Origin: Parus major
Taxonomy: Eukaryota; Chordata; Aves; Passeriformes; Paridae
DNA: 64,000 nucleotides
Assembly (NCBI RefSeq): GCF_001522545.3
Contig: NC_031770.1
Span: forward strand, 109,769,290-109,833,289
Reading direction: 5' to 3'
Part shown: piece after piece, positions 22,340 through 36,158 of the stretch
Layout: every line of letters begins with the position of its first letter
How positions within the stretch are numbered: the stretch's first letter is position 1
Translations under genes and position numbers: made by a program
The notes under the pieces: model-generated
What the model was told of the DNA's origin: nothing
The model's input: only the letters and a program-made list of their open reading frames with translations
Databases searched by the model: none

Positions 22340-25300
22340 GGACAGAACGAGGCGGGTGGAGGAGTGGCTGCCTGGAGAACAGAGAGTTCATTGCCCTGTT
22401 CCCATGGAGACTGGTGATGTAGGCAGATGTTGCAACCTCCCACGTTAGAAGGTACCTGAGCCATGACCACATCTTACAGGCCAACCCAAGCAGCCAAAGC
22501 ACCCGGTGCCAGCTGGTGGGCTGCGCCCCGGGAGGACGTGGGATTGGAGCAGGAGGGAGGTGGGTTCCTGGGATCTGCAGGGTTGTAAACCATGTGGAAC
22601 TGATGGTGCCCCGTGGCTCTTGGCCATGGTCTTGTGACAGCTTGTCCTCCCCCTCAGCCACCAGGCAAGGTGAGCAAAGGAGAAAACTCCTCCTTGGAGT
22701 GCAGAGCATGGAGTGACAGGGCAAGGGGCAATGGCTTCAAGCTGAAAGAGAGCAGGTTTAGATGAGATATTTGGATAAACTCCTTCACTGTGAGGGTGGT
22801 GAGACAATTGTCCAGAAAAGCTGTGGCTGCCCCATCCCTGGAAGTGTTCAAAGACAGGTTAGACAGGGCTTGGAGCAACCTGGGATAGTGGAAAACATTC
22901 CTGCCCAAGCAGGGGCTTGGAACAGGATGATCTTTAAGGTCCTTTCCAACCCAAACCATTCTGTGATGATGAATGCAGGAAAGGATCAGAGATTTAGTCC
23001 TTGCTTGGGTTAGAGTTGTAGGGCTGCAGAAAGAGACAGAGTAGGGCTGAAAGGGTCATGGATATTCCCCCTCCTGGTTATAAATCTGGCAGACATGGCA
23101 GTTCCTTCAGTCTCACAGGAGTTTTTCCAGCATGGTTCACAGCTCAGTCACTCTCTGTGCCTTTTATTTGTGACTTTAGCCATAGATTTGTACCAAATGT
23201 CACAGAAGTCATTAAACAGAAAGGACTGGAAGGGACACTGCTGTGTAGTGCCAAGCTATCATAGGAGACTGATCCAAATTCCCTCCAGCAACCCTTTAGA
23301 TCTGTCTGAAAACAATGATATCATAGTCTGAACCTTCCTCCCAAATCCAGTCTGCATAGGGTGTCTAAAATTACTCATTCTTGCAAAAATGATCTTGGTT
23401 TAATGAAACTTTCCCTTGCTGCCAGTCACCTCGCCGAATGTGGTTACAAAGATACTCATATCTCTCTGACTTCACAGATTCAACACATCAAATCCACTTC
23501 TGTGTGGTGTCTCCACCTCTCTTATCACCTTGCAACTTATTTCTGCTTCTGAAAATAAAATCTAGTCTCTTTTTCCATGCATGTGAAGGCCCTATCTTTA
23601 GTCATATCTAAAATGGACCAGAGGAAGTGTCACCAGAACTCTGTAGAGGTCTCTTAATCCCTAACTCTTGTCTCCACAAAATGCCATTCCTGAGACATGG
23701 GGACTTCAAGTTTTTTTTCAGGCAAACAGGGTGAACAAAAAGTCATCAGTGAAACGAAGTCACAAGGGTGATTAATTATTTACTGCTTGGGCGAGAGCAG
23801 CAAACTGAAACGATGGAGAGCAAGAGCAGGGGTGAGCTCTGACTGCACACAGAGGGCAGAGAGGTCTGTGCCTGGTGAACCAGCTGCTGCAAGCTGGGTG
23901 TAGGGCATGGAAGGGCTTCAGGGTTTTTAAAAAAAAACATTAATTCAGTATATCAGGACTAGAAACAAGCAAAAATCTCCTTGTGGATGGAGGAGAAGCT
24001 AGAGGAGGGGCAAGAGGATACAGATGGCAAAGAAAACTATTCCTACCCTTATTTCATTGAACCCACATCCTTGAGGAACATGGTGAGGAACACGGTGAGG
24101 AAATGGACTTTCAGACCTCTGCCAGGAGCTGTGAGAGCTGGCATGGGCAGTGATGGCTTAGCAAAAGGCCCTGTATTTTCACATATATTATTGAGCCAGA
24201 GACTCTAAAATGTGCTGTTGCTCTCATCTCTTCTCTGTTTCCCTCCTGGATATAGAAGTTTCAAGGAGCCAGTCATTTATATTAAATCACTCTGTGTCCA
24301 TGTGTGCCTGCAATTTTATTTAAGGGAGTCATAGGGGACTGACCATGTCCCAGCTTCCTGATTTGTGATTGAGGAATGGACACAACCCCACAACCCAAAC
24401 CACTCTGAGCGCCTGCCCAAGGTTTCAGACAGGCAGCCCATCTACCTGCACCCTCAGCTTCACTTCTGGAAAGACAAAAAGAAGGAAAGAAAGTGCAGTC
24501 CATGATCTTAAAACATGGCCAGCTGTAAGGAAACCCTCAAGAGTGAAGCTTACTTGTAGAAATGACAGGATTCAATGGAAAAGGGAAAAGTGCTTTTCTA
24601 CTCCTTGCATAATCCCACTCCTGCCTGTCCCAGGCAGCACAAGGGGCAGGGATGTTTAATTTGGGGAGTGAGGCTGCTGAGCAAACCCCGCTGGGATTGA
24701 GCCATGATGTCACAGATGGTTCAATGCTCTTTGCAACCAAACAGTGCCAGGAGAGGGAAGGAAAGGGGGAATGGCTCCAGCCTCCTCAACTCCCTCCCCC
24801 AGCTCCAGCTGGAGAGTGGCAGCAATGCTTGTCCCAGGTCCAGGCTCCCTCCATGGAAACACTAATGTGATAGGAGGTGATAATATCCCCCTTGAAGACT
24901 GCTTGGCACCAGGGAAAGGGAGTTTGGACACGATGCTCCACTTCTTCCTTCTTGAGGACCAGGAAAAGATGCTCCAGTTTCCAGTGAACAGAGAAAACAT
25001 TGAGGCAGTGACTGACAGAAAGCTGTCCTGAGGAGTCTGTCAGAGTTAATATTTGACCTGGCAGCCAAGCAGTGGGTGGTGGAGTTTGTGTGGGACCTGT
25101 CCTTTTGAAGGAAAATAATTCTGTCACCCAGAAAGAGCAAATTCATCTCTTTGGCTTACTGGTCCTTCAGGGAGCTTGGAAAATTTGCCTTTACACCTTG
25201 GGAAGTCACCACATGTGGTCCATATTCTGGACTGTGGGGAAATATCTTTGGCTCTGAAGGACTTTCCCTGCTTTTAATTACAACTGATGAGCAGCTAATC

Positions 25301-27425
25301 TGCCTGATCAGAAGGGGAGAATTAATTTAGTGACAATCTCCTCTGTTCTAGCAGTAAACAAAGAGGGAGAAGCAAGAGGTGGTGTTGAGTTCCCCTGTCC
25401 CAAGGCTGAGGGCATGGAACAAGTGACAAGTGTTTGCAGCCTCAGTGGAGGTGACAGTGGGCAGAGGGTACACTGTGTTCATTCTCCTTGACAGAGCACT
25501 CAATAAAGGCTGCTCATGCATAAAACTGATTTTCAGTGGGGAAACTCCAGTCTTAGTGGCTGAAGTGCCATGGGACCATCTCCAGCCTGTGTCCTGGCCA
25601 TGCACCAGAGCAGAGAGGGGGATAAGTCACTGATAGCAGACTTTTGGAAAGCCATGTTCCAGTCATCATTTTCAAAACTGATCTGTTCTTCAGGTCATCA
25701 AGGATGAGCTTTTCTGAGGTCCTGCACCAAGAAGGGGAATATCAACCAGAAAAACTCTTTTCTCCCATAGCTTGAACACTATCAAAGAGTTTGGTTCCAG
25801 CTGCTGCCCTGCCAACCCTCCAAGGGAAAACACCAATGGTGTCCTAGGAGATGTCTCATAGACAGGGAGTGAGGAAATCCTTGGGAAGAACTCTCAGTGG
25901 TTACTGCAGAAAGAAACAGGACAGGGAACTGGGATGGGAACAGCAGATCCCTGTAGGGCCATCAACAGAGGAGAGCTGTAGGAGTTGTCTCACTTGAGGC
26001 CAAGCCCAGGTTCCACTCAGGCTCATGGGCAGTGCAGAGGTGAGATGGACACTCGAGAAATTGGGCACAAATGGAAGAAAGAGCCTGGAGTGAGGGTGAC
26101 TGCTGGGCTGAAACACCAGACCTTGATGGACATCAGGTCCAGCATCCAGAGACAGAAATGGAGACAATCCTGTTTGGAATAACACCTCTGTGATTTATAC
26201 ACCAGAGATGCTTTTCTTTGAGGGAGCAGGGAAATCTGAGGCTCAGTCTGTTCTGAATTTATCCAGATTTAATACCAGAGATTTTCTTCAGGATGTTGTG
26301 GTTTAACTCAAGCTATAAATTCAGCTACAGGCAGCCCTTGCTCATTTCTGCCCTGCTGGAATGGGGAGAAAATCAAAGGAGTGAAAGCAAAAAAACTTGT
26401 GGCTTGAGATAGAGACAGATTAATAGCTAAAAAAAAACCTGTGCAAGCAAAGCAGAACAAGGAATTTATTCTCCACTTCCCATGGGCAGGCAGGTGTCCA
26501 GCCATGCCAGGAGAGCAGGAATCCACCACATGTAACAGTGACTTGGGAAGAAAAGCTCCATCACTCCAAATGTCCCTTCCTTCCTTGTTGTTCCTGGAAG
26601 TTTTCTTGCTAAGCATGATCCCACATGGTCTGGGATATCCCTTGGGCCACCTGGGACAGGCTGTCCTGGCTCTGTCCCCTCCCAAATCATTGTCACCCCC
26701 AACCCTCACATTGGTGGGGTGAGGAGCAGAAAAGTCCTTGACTGAGTCCTGCTCAGTCATAACAAAAACAAACCTGAATTATTCCCAGCAGAAATCCAAA
26801 CCACCCTTCCATACTGGGAAGCAAATTGAATCCATTCCAGCCAAAACCAGCACACAGAAGGAATTTGAGGGATGTAGAACACATCCTAAATGTCTGTTTT
26901 GTAAGATGGACATGAACAGGTTATGGGCAGTGAGATGTCCTTGCTACTGTGTGCTTAAATATTGAATATTGTGGCTGTTGTTGACAACAGGTGTGATATT
27001 TTAAAACCCATCACTCACAATCTTGTCTCTGTGCAGGGTTAGCTCAGACCCCACCACTGTGTTAATAAATTCAGGAATGTGTGTGCATATTTTTAATGCA
27101 TATATATTATATATTTTATATATATATATAAAATATGCAATACTGCAGATGTTTATTGGTTGCCATATTGTCACACAATTATTCTCTGTCAAGAGTTGCC
27201 TGTACAGTTTTTCACACTCAGCTTTCATTCCTGTCATCCTAAATGCTTTATTTTCATCATCAAAAGTGGTTGCTCTTTTAGTCATTCCCTTTCCCAAATC
27301 TCTTGGGAATATGAGACTGCACAAACTCACTTGTTTAAAAAATACTGCATCACTCTGAGCCTTGAGTCAGGACCAGAGGGGAAATTACTGAGTAACAACA
27401 AAGATCATGGGTTTTGGTTTAAGAA
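22340..27425. other. Intergenic AvBD9-AvBD10
   Basis: One CR1 tail (22660-22975) and an AT-rich run near 27085-27140. No defensin exon or RNA gene could be recognised on either strand. Confidence 0.5.
22660..22975 (+). repeat. CR1 LINE 3' end
   Basis: Sense CR1: 'tgagggtggtgagacaattg', 'agaaaagctgtggctgcccc', ending 'caaaccattctgtgatgatg'. Confidence 0.88.
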
Positions 27426-27429
27426 GACC

Positions 27430-27435
27430 TTTATT
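27430..27435 (-). other. Poly(A) signal of AvBD10
   Basis: AATAAA on the minus strand, about 350 bases after the AvBD10 stop codon; it supports the terminal exon placed at 27798-27783. Confidence 0.6.
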
Positions 27436-27782
27436 TTCACGTGCGAATAAAATAATAATATATATATGGCTTCACATCCTCCAATAGCTGCATGAGCCTG
27501 AAGTGATTGAACCTCCAAACACCCCTGTGAGGTAGGCTGGAATAGGTGGCCAAGGAGCCAAAGTGGCTTGAGTATTAAAAGCAAAAAGGGAGTGACTTCA
27601 GCGAGGAAAAACCCGGATCTCCAGAAGCGGTGTGCTAACAGGACATGCCCTCTGGAAGCTTCTTTTAATGCTCATTTGCAGGAGGCTTTAGATAGAGGAG
27701 GAATCCATGAAAATCAGCTCCTCAAGGCAGTGGAAATGTTGCTGGTACAAGGGATCCTCTGATCCAGGAAAGCCTTTTCTTC

Positions 27783-30228
27783 TTACTCTGCCAGAACCCT
27801 GCAAGGACACAAAGGGTCAATTTGTGCTGCAGTGCCACCTCAACTCATGCTCTAAAAGCCTCAATACCTTCTAATTCCCTTTCAAAATGAACCTGCAGGG
27901 TGGGTTCAGCCTGCAGGTTTGAAAATCCACATCTCTGTGTGTGTTGGGTGTCCAGGACTGCAGATAACCAGTGTGTTAGAACTGTGCCCACTGGCAAATG
28001 AGTTACATGACCATTTGTAATGACATTTTTTTATTCAGTTTGCACCAAAATCAAGACTGGGGATTCAATATAGTTGCTGAACACACAAATCTAGTGCCAT
28101 CTGAAGTGGTCTGGGGTATCTGCTTGGCCTCCAGGCATCTATCTTTTCTGAAAATCAGTGTTTTCCCTTAGAACTAACTGAGCCAGATACATTGATATGA
28201 TTTAAATACTCCAATTTTAATATCTCGAATGCCACTAAACATCTCAATGTATCCTGATGAATCAAGCCTTCTATATCTAAATTCAAAGATTTTTTTCAAG
28301 CATCCTGAGCTGGAAAAAAAAAGAAAATTGTACTTCAGAATAACCTGTTGGTTTTAACTTCTACTCTTGTATTGGTCAGCTCAGCTGAAAATCAAACAGC
28401 CAATGTAAGAACTTTAATCTTGACCACTAACATCCATCAGGATCAGGTACATGCTTCCAAGAAAGAACATCTAGCAGATGTTCTGACAGAAATTGGATGT
28501 TGGAGATCTTCCATCTGCTCCTACCAGTCCATTTGTTATCAGTTGAAATTGCTCCCCAAGGAGGATGAGTGGTCACAGAAACTTGGGATCACATCACTCA
28601 TTTGTAAAATCATCTGATATCAGGTTCCTTCTGTTCCATTTGCTTTCCTGAATTCCCAAATGCATCCTTATCATCTTATTCCTTAGCATCTTATTCTCCT
28701 GGCAAGAATTACTATTGGAATTACTTGGGTTTCCTGAAACCACTGAGGATCCCCATTTGCTGAATAAATCTATAAAACTTTTTTTCTAGAACCATCTCAT
28801 CAGGTTTCTTCAGTTTCTGGGAACCTTTAAACCCTGGCAATTCTAAAAATAATGGAATCACAGAATAAGGAGTTCTGGAAAATTCAGACATCACAGATCT
28901 GAGCTCTCCCTTTGTTTTGAGCCAAGGTCTGTCCAGTCACATCAGTGTCTGGGCATCTCTGCCTGAACATCATGGCTGGGATGAATTATATCATCACACC
29001 AGTCCTCTTCATCAAAGGTACAGGAACCTCTCCTAATCTGGAACTGAATTTGGGGGGTGTGAAGGTCACTGCAGCTGGCAGGGATCACCTCGTGGCCATC
29101 AATGGTACAAAGTTATTCTAAGAATTAAGTAGCTGGAGAATATATTTTAAGATGAAGAGAATTGCCCAAAAGTATGTTCAAAACCTTAAGAAAAAAAAAT
29201 AATAAAATATCTGGCTATCAGGAAAACTCCAGATATTATTAGAAAGTGGTTTCCAAGGTCAAAAGTGAAATGAACACCCAAATCTCCACTCACTGATGAA
29301 TTCACTCCGCCTTTCTAAGAGCTGTGCAGTGGTGGGAGGAAGAATAGATGGGGAGAGGTTTAGAAGCAGAGTTCTGTGAACACTTTTCCCCCTTTAAATG
29401 TACATTTTCTAGTTAAATTTTAAAATAAAAACAGAGGGACATTAAAATGTTTCCCCTGATGGGTATAAATACTGTAAAGTACTTTCCTAACCATTTATTG
29501 AAAAAACTTTCTTTTCCTTTTGAATAAAAATTCAAAATAAAGCAAAAAAATACTTAATTCTTTGAAATTCTGACCATTCTGAACGCTTTCTCCCACACAT
29601 AACTTCCACTCAAATGGATTTTCACCCTAAATACACATCAACATTTTACACGTGTTCCTTCTCCCTCTGGACTTTCCCACCAAGGGTTGCCCTGCAAGCC
29701 CCACTGGAGTTTTGCTGATTATTCAGAGAAGCAGTGGATGAAAGAGGGGACCTTCTGAGGCCCCTGGGATGTTTTGTCACTTACTTGGAGCAGCAGTTCA
29801 GCAGCCCCCCGTGGCACGTCCCCGTGGCAGCGAAGGTGGGTGGGCACGCCCCGGCACGGCAGAATTTTCCCTGGCTCCGGCACTCGACGGTGTCAGCATA
29901 AAGAGGGTCTGCAGAACCTGTGGGGAATGGCAGGAGTTAAAATCCCAGCTTTCTGCCTGAAATGATGAGAGGTAAATGCTCAACAAATCATTTTTTTTTG
30001 GCAAGAGTGGCACCCAGAGCACAGGTGCTCCTGGTCCCATCCACTGCACCATCCCTGCAGCGTCAGGTTTTGCCTTTCAGCTGATGGCATCCTTTTCCCC
30101 CCCTGTGAACTACAAACACAATCTTCTGCCTACAAACCCTTTTGCTCTTTATAGGATTTTTGCTTCTCACCTGAAGTAGCCTGGAAGAGGAGGAGGAAAA
30201 CAGCGAAGAGCAGGTAGAGGACCTTCAT
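27783..30228 (-). CDS. AvBD10: Avian beta-defensin 10
   Basis: Secreted beta-defensin. Exons 30228-30171 (58 bases, signal MKVLYLLFAV...), 29917-29785 (mature) and a 16-base exon 27798-27783 (end of Lys, V-L-A-E, stop). Total 68 residues, the chicken length. The mature exon reads ADTVECRSQGKFCRAGACPP and HGGLLNCC, with spacing C-X6-C-X4-C-X9-C-X6-CC. The terminal exon was chosen because 'ctttgtgtccttgcag' is a good acceptor, the phase fits, and K-V-L-A-E aligns with chicken K-I-P-A-Q; two other acceptors nearby gave longer unrelated tails. Residue count gives net charge near 0, low for a defensin. The TATA lies about 100 bases before the ATG. Confidence 0.94.
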
Positions 30229-30327
30229 GGCTGTCAGTTTCTTGTGGACTGTGAGGTCCTGCAAAGCCCCTGAAAGCCCAATGGTGGCTGGAGCTGGCTT
30301 GAGGAAGGGCTGGGACAAACACCAGTA

Positions 30328-30333
30328 TTTATA
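30328..30333 (-). promoter_or_regulatory. AvBD10: AvBD10 TATA box
   Basis: Minus-strand TATAAA within CCCTATAAATAC, about 100 bases upstream of the ATG; the 5' UTR appears unspliced. Confidence 0.72.
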
Positions 30334-30834
30334 GGGCTTGTGGGGTTGTGCAAGTGTGACAAGTCAATGAGTAACTGCCGTGAACCTCTGGAGAGGGACT
30401 GGTTATCCCCCTTATCACAGGCGGCAGTGAACGTGTCGCAATCCCCCAAGGGTGAATTTCCACTTCATGGGTCAGTTATATAATCTGACCATCAGCCAAG
30501 CCTGACTGAGCTGCACCAATTTTCATGGCTTTTGGAAACCTCTTCCCAACACAGGCACCAGGATGGGTCGGGGGGACTTGGAAGCCAGTGGCCACTGGAG
30601 TGGGGACACAGCTTTGTTGATGGAATCGTCACTCACTGACAGTTCACATAACATTTTGTCTCCATCTCCCCATCCCTGTCTCCAGATGGATGATGTCAAA
30701 GGCAGAGGAAAGTATTGGGAAAGATTTGAGGTGATGCAACGGTTCATTGTCACTTTTTAAACAGGTCTCAGGACAGCCTCACCCGCTGCAGGGGGCTGAC
30801 ACAAAGCTCTCCCCCTCCTCCAGTCCTCACTTGT

Positions 30835-30965
30835 ATCACAGAGTCACAGAACGGTTTGGGTTGGGAGGGACCCTAAAGATCATCTCATTCCAACACCCCT
30901 GCCATGGGCAGGGACACTTCCACTAAAACAGGTTGCTCCAAGCCTCATTCAGCCTGGAATTTCAT
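30835..30965 (-). repeat. CR1 LINE 3' fragment
   Basis: Antisense tail starting 'tcacagagtcacagaacggt' and ending near 'agcctcattcagcctggaa'. Confidence 0.88.
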
Positions 30966-32214
30966 CCCACATCATTCCCATTGCTTTACCTTCAGCCTTA
31001 AGGCACAAATTAGGACCTTTTTGCATTCAGCTCCAGTTTGTCCACATAAAAACCTTCAGGAGTTAAGAGTTCTAACACTCATTAATATATATCTTTTTTT
31101 TAAAAGGAAATAAACTACTTCATATACAGACACAAGTTTGTGATGCAACGCCAAATATTTTTCTTCTTATTGCCCCAAAAGGTTGGAGAATGGGCTGATT
31201 CCACAAGAATCGTGTCTGACATAATGCTTTGAAAGGCAACATCATCTGGGGATGATTTCAGAGCCTGATTCCTGTGGCTGTAAATTCTCTTAAAAGGAGA
31301 TCAATGGAGGGAAGGTTCTTCTTCACGCAATCCTGGACTAATAAACAGGTTAAACACTGTAACAGACCAGGTGTTTCTGCAGTTCCTACCTCTGACATTC
31401 TGGTTCATTGGTTTGCTTCCTTATCACCTCATTTATTACATTTAACTCGGAGTTAATGGCATTTTTGTTCCAAGAATTGTTTGAAGGATGAAAACATTAC
31501 TGAGGTTTATGTTTAATTTGCACTGTAATGGGCCAGCTCAAGCAGCTGAGAGAGAGGCAACAAGGTGAATTTATGCAGCAAATAACAGCAAGATAAACAC
31601 TGATTTCCCTCTTCCACTCACAAAATCTAATTAACCAAGAAATGCCAAGTGCTCCTTTCTTGTCCCTCTTTTGTTTTCTACCCTTGCCTTGAAAATTATC
31701 TTGTCCTTTGCCAGCAACTCTCCAGCTTTGCCCATTTCTAATGGAGAAGAAATTGAATTTGTCACCCCACTCCTTTCTCTTTAGTGGGATACAGAGAGGC
31801 AAACGCCTGACCTGCAACACCAGCATGAATAAACCAAAAAATAAAACCCTCTTGTTTTTCTTTTGTTTTTCTTAATGTGAATTCCCCTCACCTGTCTTTC
31901 ACACAGGCAGAACAGTGTGGGAATGTTGTGCAAGTGGAAGCATTTGTCCATAAGACATCCATGTTAGGGAGGAGGGGTGCTTTTCCCAAATAAAATCACA
32001 GTGTGGCACTGGGGAAGGTTGTGATTACTTTTTGTTATTTGAATAAGCTCCACTCACTTCCATGACTTTACTCTTTCCCTCCTCTGGAACAGAGTCAATC
32101 TTTTATTAGGGTTAAATTATTTAAATTTCATTGATAAGGATTGCTATGGCACTCAGAGTTTGCTGAACAATTTCCTTCCTTGCAGAAGGAGAACCTCTAG
32201 GAAAACAGGGAAGA

Positions 32215-32415
32215 GGATTTTTACAGTGAGGGTGGCAAAACACTGGCACAGGTTGCCCAGAGGGGTGATGGATGTCCCTGGAAACTATCAAGGATGTGGC
32301 TAGGAACAATCTCGTCTACTGGAAGATGTCCCTGCCCATGGCAAGGGGTTGGAATGAGCTTTAAGGTCCTTTCCAACCCAAACTCCTCAAGGATTCCATG
32401 ATTCCATGATCCCTT
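32215..32415 (+). repeat. CR1 LINE 3' end
   Basis: Sense tail: 'cagtgagggtggcaaaacac' to 'ggattccatgattccatgat', with the terminal octamer present in two copies. Confidence 0.9.
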
Positions 32416-33274
32416 GAAAGTGACCAACACTGCTAGCACAGGCAGAAAATGTCATTCAGAGCAAGAGGAAAATTCCATGGCTTTGACTTCTAACAAAAAC
32501 AAAGACAGGTGCAAACTGGCTGCTTAAAACCGGGAAAAACTTGTATAGAACAGGCAAGGAGCAGAACAATTCATGCAGCATAGCAGTGACCTGGGGCTGG
32601 AACATGGAGTTGTGAGCATGGAAATGTATCCCACAGTACACAGGGCCAGGATGAATTCCTGGGGATCTCTGTTGAACATTAACTTCCACAGATGAGCTGG
32701 GAATTCAAGGCTGCAAGTACCTATCCCAGAGAAATCAAGCTCTCTAAGCAAAGAGGAGTTGGGGGGACTTTGCAATTCAATTTTCCTGAATTTTCCCCTA
32801 GCAGCCCCTTTCCAAAGGAGATACTGCAAGGAAAATCTAAAATGTTGAGTGGGGAAAACCCTTGCAAACAGCATTTCAAGCTGATTTCTCAGTCTTCTGA
32901 AAGACAGGGTTTTTTCTTCTCTTGTTTCCTCCCAAACAAACTACCCTCATAATTATTCACAGCAAGTACCCTACATGATGCTATATAGGAGGGGTTTGCC
33001 TCAGTATTTTCTCTTAAGTGTGAATTGTCAGCTAATGACAAATGAAAAGAAGTCTAAGAACTACTATGCTTTTGTGAAAGGGTGTTTAAAATAGGGTACA
33101 TGTATTTGGATGGTGGCAAAATTTCATTTTATCATTGTAACTGCAAATATACCTTAAAAATCTCGTGGGCACATGGTTATTTAAGAGATCATGTGCTATG
33201 TTCCATTAAAACCAAATGCATGTTAAAACACAATCTGGTATTCTCCTGGCTTTCCTAATTGTGGTGCAAATGGT

Positions 33275-33402
33275 TATTATAGAATCCCAGAATCATGGAA
33301 TGATTTGGGCTGGAAGGGACCTTAAAGATCAAGCAGTTCCACCTCTGCCAGGGGCGGGGATGCCTTTCACTACCCCAGGTTGCTCCATCTGGAACAGCCT
33401 GG
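33275..33402 (-). repeat. CR1 LINE 3' fragment, left of an opposed pair
   Basis: Antisense tail 'gaatcatggaatgatttggg' through 'ctaccccaggttgctcc'. It abuts a sense copy at once. Confidence 0.85.
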
Positions 33403-33565
33403 TCCAATGGAAGGTGGAACATCCTTGGAACTGTTCAAAACCAGGCTGGATGAGGCTTAGAGGAACCTGGGGTAGTAGTGAAGTTGTCCCTGCCCATGGC
33501 AGGGGGTTGAAACTGGATGGCCTTTAATTTCCCTTCCAAAACCATTCTTTGATTCCATGTTTCTA
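33403..33565 (+). repeat. CR1 LINE 3' fragment, right of an opposed pair
   Basis: Sense tail 'caaaaccaggctggatgagg' through 'aaaaccattctttgattcc'. Both partners of the pair carry CR1 3' ends, facing outward. Confidence 0.85.
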
Positions 33566-35449
33566 CCATTTGGCATCATCCTGCTTAGGGTACAATGAGA
33601 ATGGGAAAATGAGGACCAAGTTTGGTTCATCCATGAAAATTTATTAGTGGACATCCTTTAATATATACACACAATATTCCCACACATCACTCGTCACTAG
33701 AGTGGTTTCTGCCATTTCCCATGGCTAAAATAGTGCACAGGGCAGGTTTTACCTCTGTTTCTCCATCAGTCCTCACTGTGCTTGGTGACAGCTGCAAAGC
33801 TCTCCTATTAAAGAAATACCCTAAATTTTTTTAGATGAGGAAAAATACAGCAGATCAGTTAATGAACCCTGGTGTGTGAGACATTCTCTGCTGTCACTGA
33901 GAAGGCACAAGGGGAGGCCCCTGTACATTTAGGGTTCAGGGATGGCACTGTGCTGAGGTCTGGGAACCTGGTCACTTATTACCTGCCCTTGGCTGTTTGA
34001 TCTCCACTGCTTGTGCCCTCATGTTGCAATCCAGACACTGAGTCAACATTAAATAGACATTTACCTGACAGCACTGAACAGCAGCTGAGAGAATGTACTG
34101 TCCTCTGAGCCTCTGAGCTGAAGGGGAATTCCTCTGTGGAGGGGAGGGTGAGAATGAATAATAATGAGTGTTTGAGAGGAAGGAGGAAGGCAGGATCTCC
34201 TGTAGGTTATGGAGAAGAGATTGTTACTTCTCTGGTCCTGATGAGGATTTCCCTGATCTGTCACATGGCCCTAGTGCTGCTGCTTTTCCTGACAAATACT
34301 GAGACTTCTGTGTGGATGGTATCCTACAGAATAACACAAAAGCCTTCATTTTTAAGAGTTATTGTGCAGTTGATGACAAACTAAAGCACCAGAAGTGTAT
34401 TCATGAGACAGTGAGCAGGGTCTAAATGCTTCCCTCTGTGCATCATTTAAATATCTGCTCCTGTGGTGTATTGGGTAGGTTCTGTTGCCTTTGACACCAT
34501 CATCATCAAAAACAGAATCATGGAACTTTGCAGACTTGCTAGGTAGGAAGCTGCTAATGCTGCAGCCCCAAGAATTGGATTGATATATATTTATATCTAC
34601 AATCAGTCAGGTCAGCATGGCATTGACCTTCTCCTTGATGTCATCTGCAGTAGACAACTCCCTTGTGCCTGCTACAGCCAAGATCACATTGCGATTTATT
34701 GAGCTGCAGCTAATTCAGGTAGCAGAGTGTGAGCAATGACTCAGGATGTGAAAACTCATCATCCTCAATATTCAATTAGAACAGCCCTGGCAGTTTTGTC
34801 CTCTGCTAGCCCTCTGCCAAAAATTCCTGGCTGTTTCAAAGATTAGTCTTGGCTAGGAACTATTCCAGCAGTAAGTCTGGTGTGGTCACTTTGGACTGGA
34901 AGCCAAGAATTGCACATTATAGGTATGGTCAAATGATGTCATCTCAGAACCCAGAGAAAGGCACTTTTACAAGTCCAGAAGCCTTCCAGACTGTATTTAC
35001 AACTAAACATATTACAATTGTTCATATTTGTCTGGTTTGGCAAATGAGCCTTTAATAAGATGCTTCATCAAGAGTCCTTCTCCCCCTCCTCATGGTTCAG
35101 TTGTCTTGAATTCCTCTGTCCTGCTTAGCAATCTTTCTTCTGCTATAAATGATAAAAAAATAATAGTAAATTTTTTGAGATCTAAACATCTGTCTTCTAC
35201 ACAGGTCAGTGTCTGGATCAGAGATTGGAATTGCAAGGAGTTTCATTCCTGTCTCTGCTTGGAGGCCCCTGCCCCCAGGAGAAATGTCAGTGGTTGTGAA
35301 TATCTAGATCCCACTCTGTGAGTCAGCCCCTGCAGATCTCAGCCTGTACCGATGGCACACAGTGAGGGATAACACTAAAAGAAAAAGTATCACTAGTCTA
35401 ACAAAAAAAGTGTGTCCATTCAGTTACAAAAGGTGGCTTCAAGTATCAT

Positions 35450-35580
35450 ATCACAGGATGGTTTGGAAGGACCTTAAGGAACATCCAGTCCCACCCACGG
35501 CAGGGACACTTTCCCCTATCCTGGGTTGCTCCAAGCCCTGTCCAACCTGGCCTGGGACACTTCTAAAGAACACAGAAAAC
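35450..35580 (-). repeat. CR1 LINE 3' fragment
   Basis: Antisense tail 'tcatatcacaggatggtttgg' type start, ending after 'ggcctgggacacttct'. Confidence 0.85.
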
Positions 35581-35843
35581 CAGCTACCTGGAGGAGTCAC
35601 CTGAAATTATTAGATACTTTGATTTACTCAGTTATTTCATTTCTAGCCCCCTGGAAAGCAGCCCACAACGCTGAAGGTCAATATCAGGGACAAAACCCAG
35701 TTGTGCAAGCCATGACATCATCAAGCATGTCACCAATTTCCAGTGAGCCAATCAGGACATTGTGTAATGCAGGGGACAGAGCTGGGGGTGGAATTTGCTT
35801 TCTCCCACCCAATGGGCCACAGCTGCTGGGGAAGAGAAGAAGA

Positions 35844-36158
35844 NNNNNNNNNNNNNNNNNNNNNNNNNNNNNNNNNNNNNNNNNNNNNNNNNNNNNNNNN
35901 NNNNNNNNNNNNNNNNNNNNNNNNNNNNNNNNNNNNNNNNNNNNNNNNNNNNNNNNNNNNNNNNNNNNNNNNNNNNNNNNNNNNNNNNNNNNNNNNNNNN
36001 NNNNNNNNNNNNNNNNNNNNNNNNNNNNNNNNNNNNNNNNNNNNNNNNNNNNNNNNNNNNNNNNNNNNNNNNNNNNNNNNNNNNNNNNNNNNNNNNNNNN
36101 NNNNNNNNNNNNNNNNNNNNNNNNNNNNNNNNNNNNNNNNNNNNNNNNNNNNNNNNNN
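35844..36158. other. Assembly gap (315 N)
   Basis: Run of N flanked on both sides by GAAGA-type sequence, so the missing bases are probably more of the same array. Confidence 0.98.

Noticed and set aside
27085..27140. AT-rich run resembling a palindrome
   Set aside because: It is low-complexity TA sequence of a kind common in introns and spacers.
27714..27756. Alternative last exon for AvBD10 reading K-I-P-C-T-S
   Set aside because: K-I-P resembles chicken, but the acceptor lacks a pyrimidine tract. The exon at 27798-27783 has a good acceptor, the right length and the K-x-x-A-x ending.
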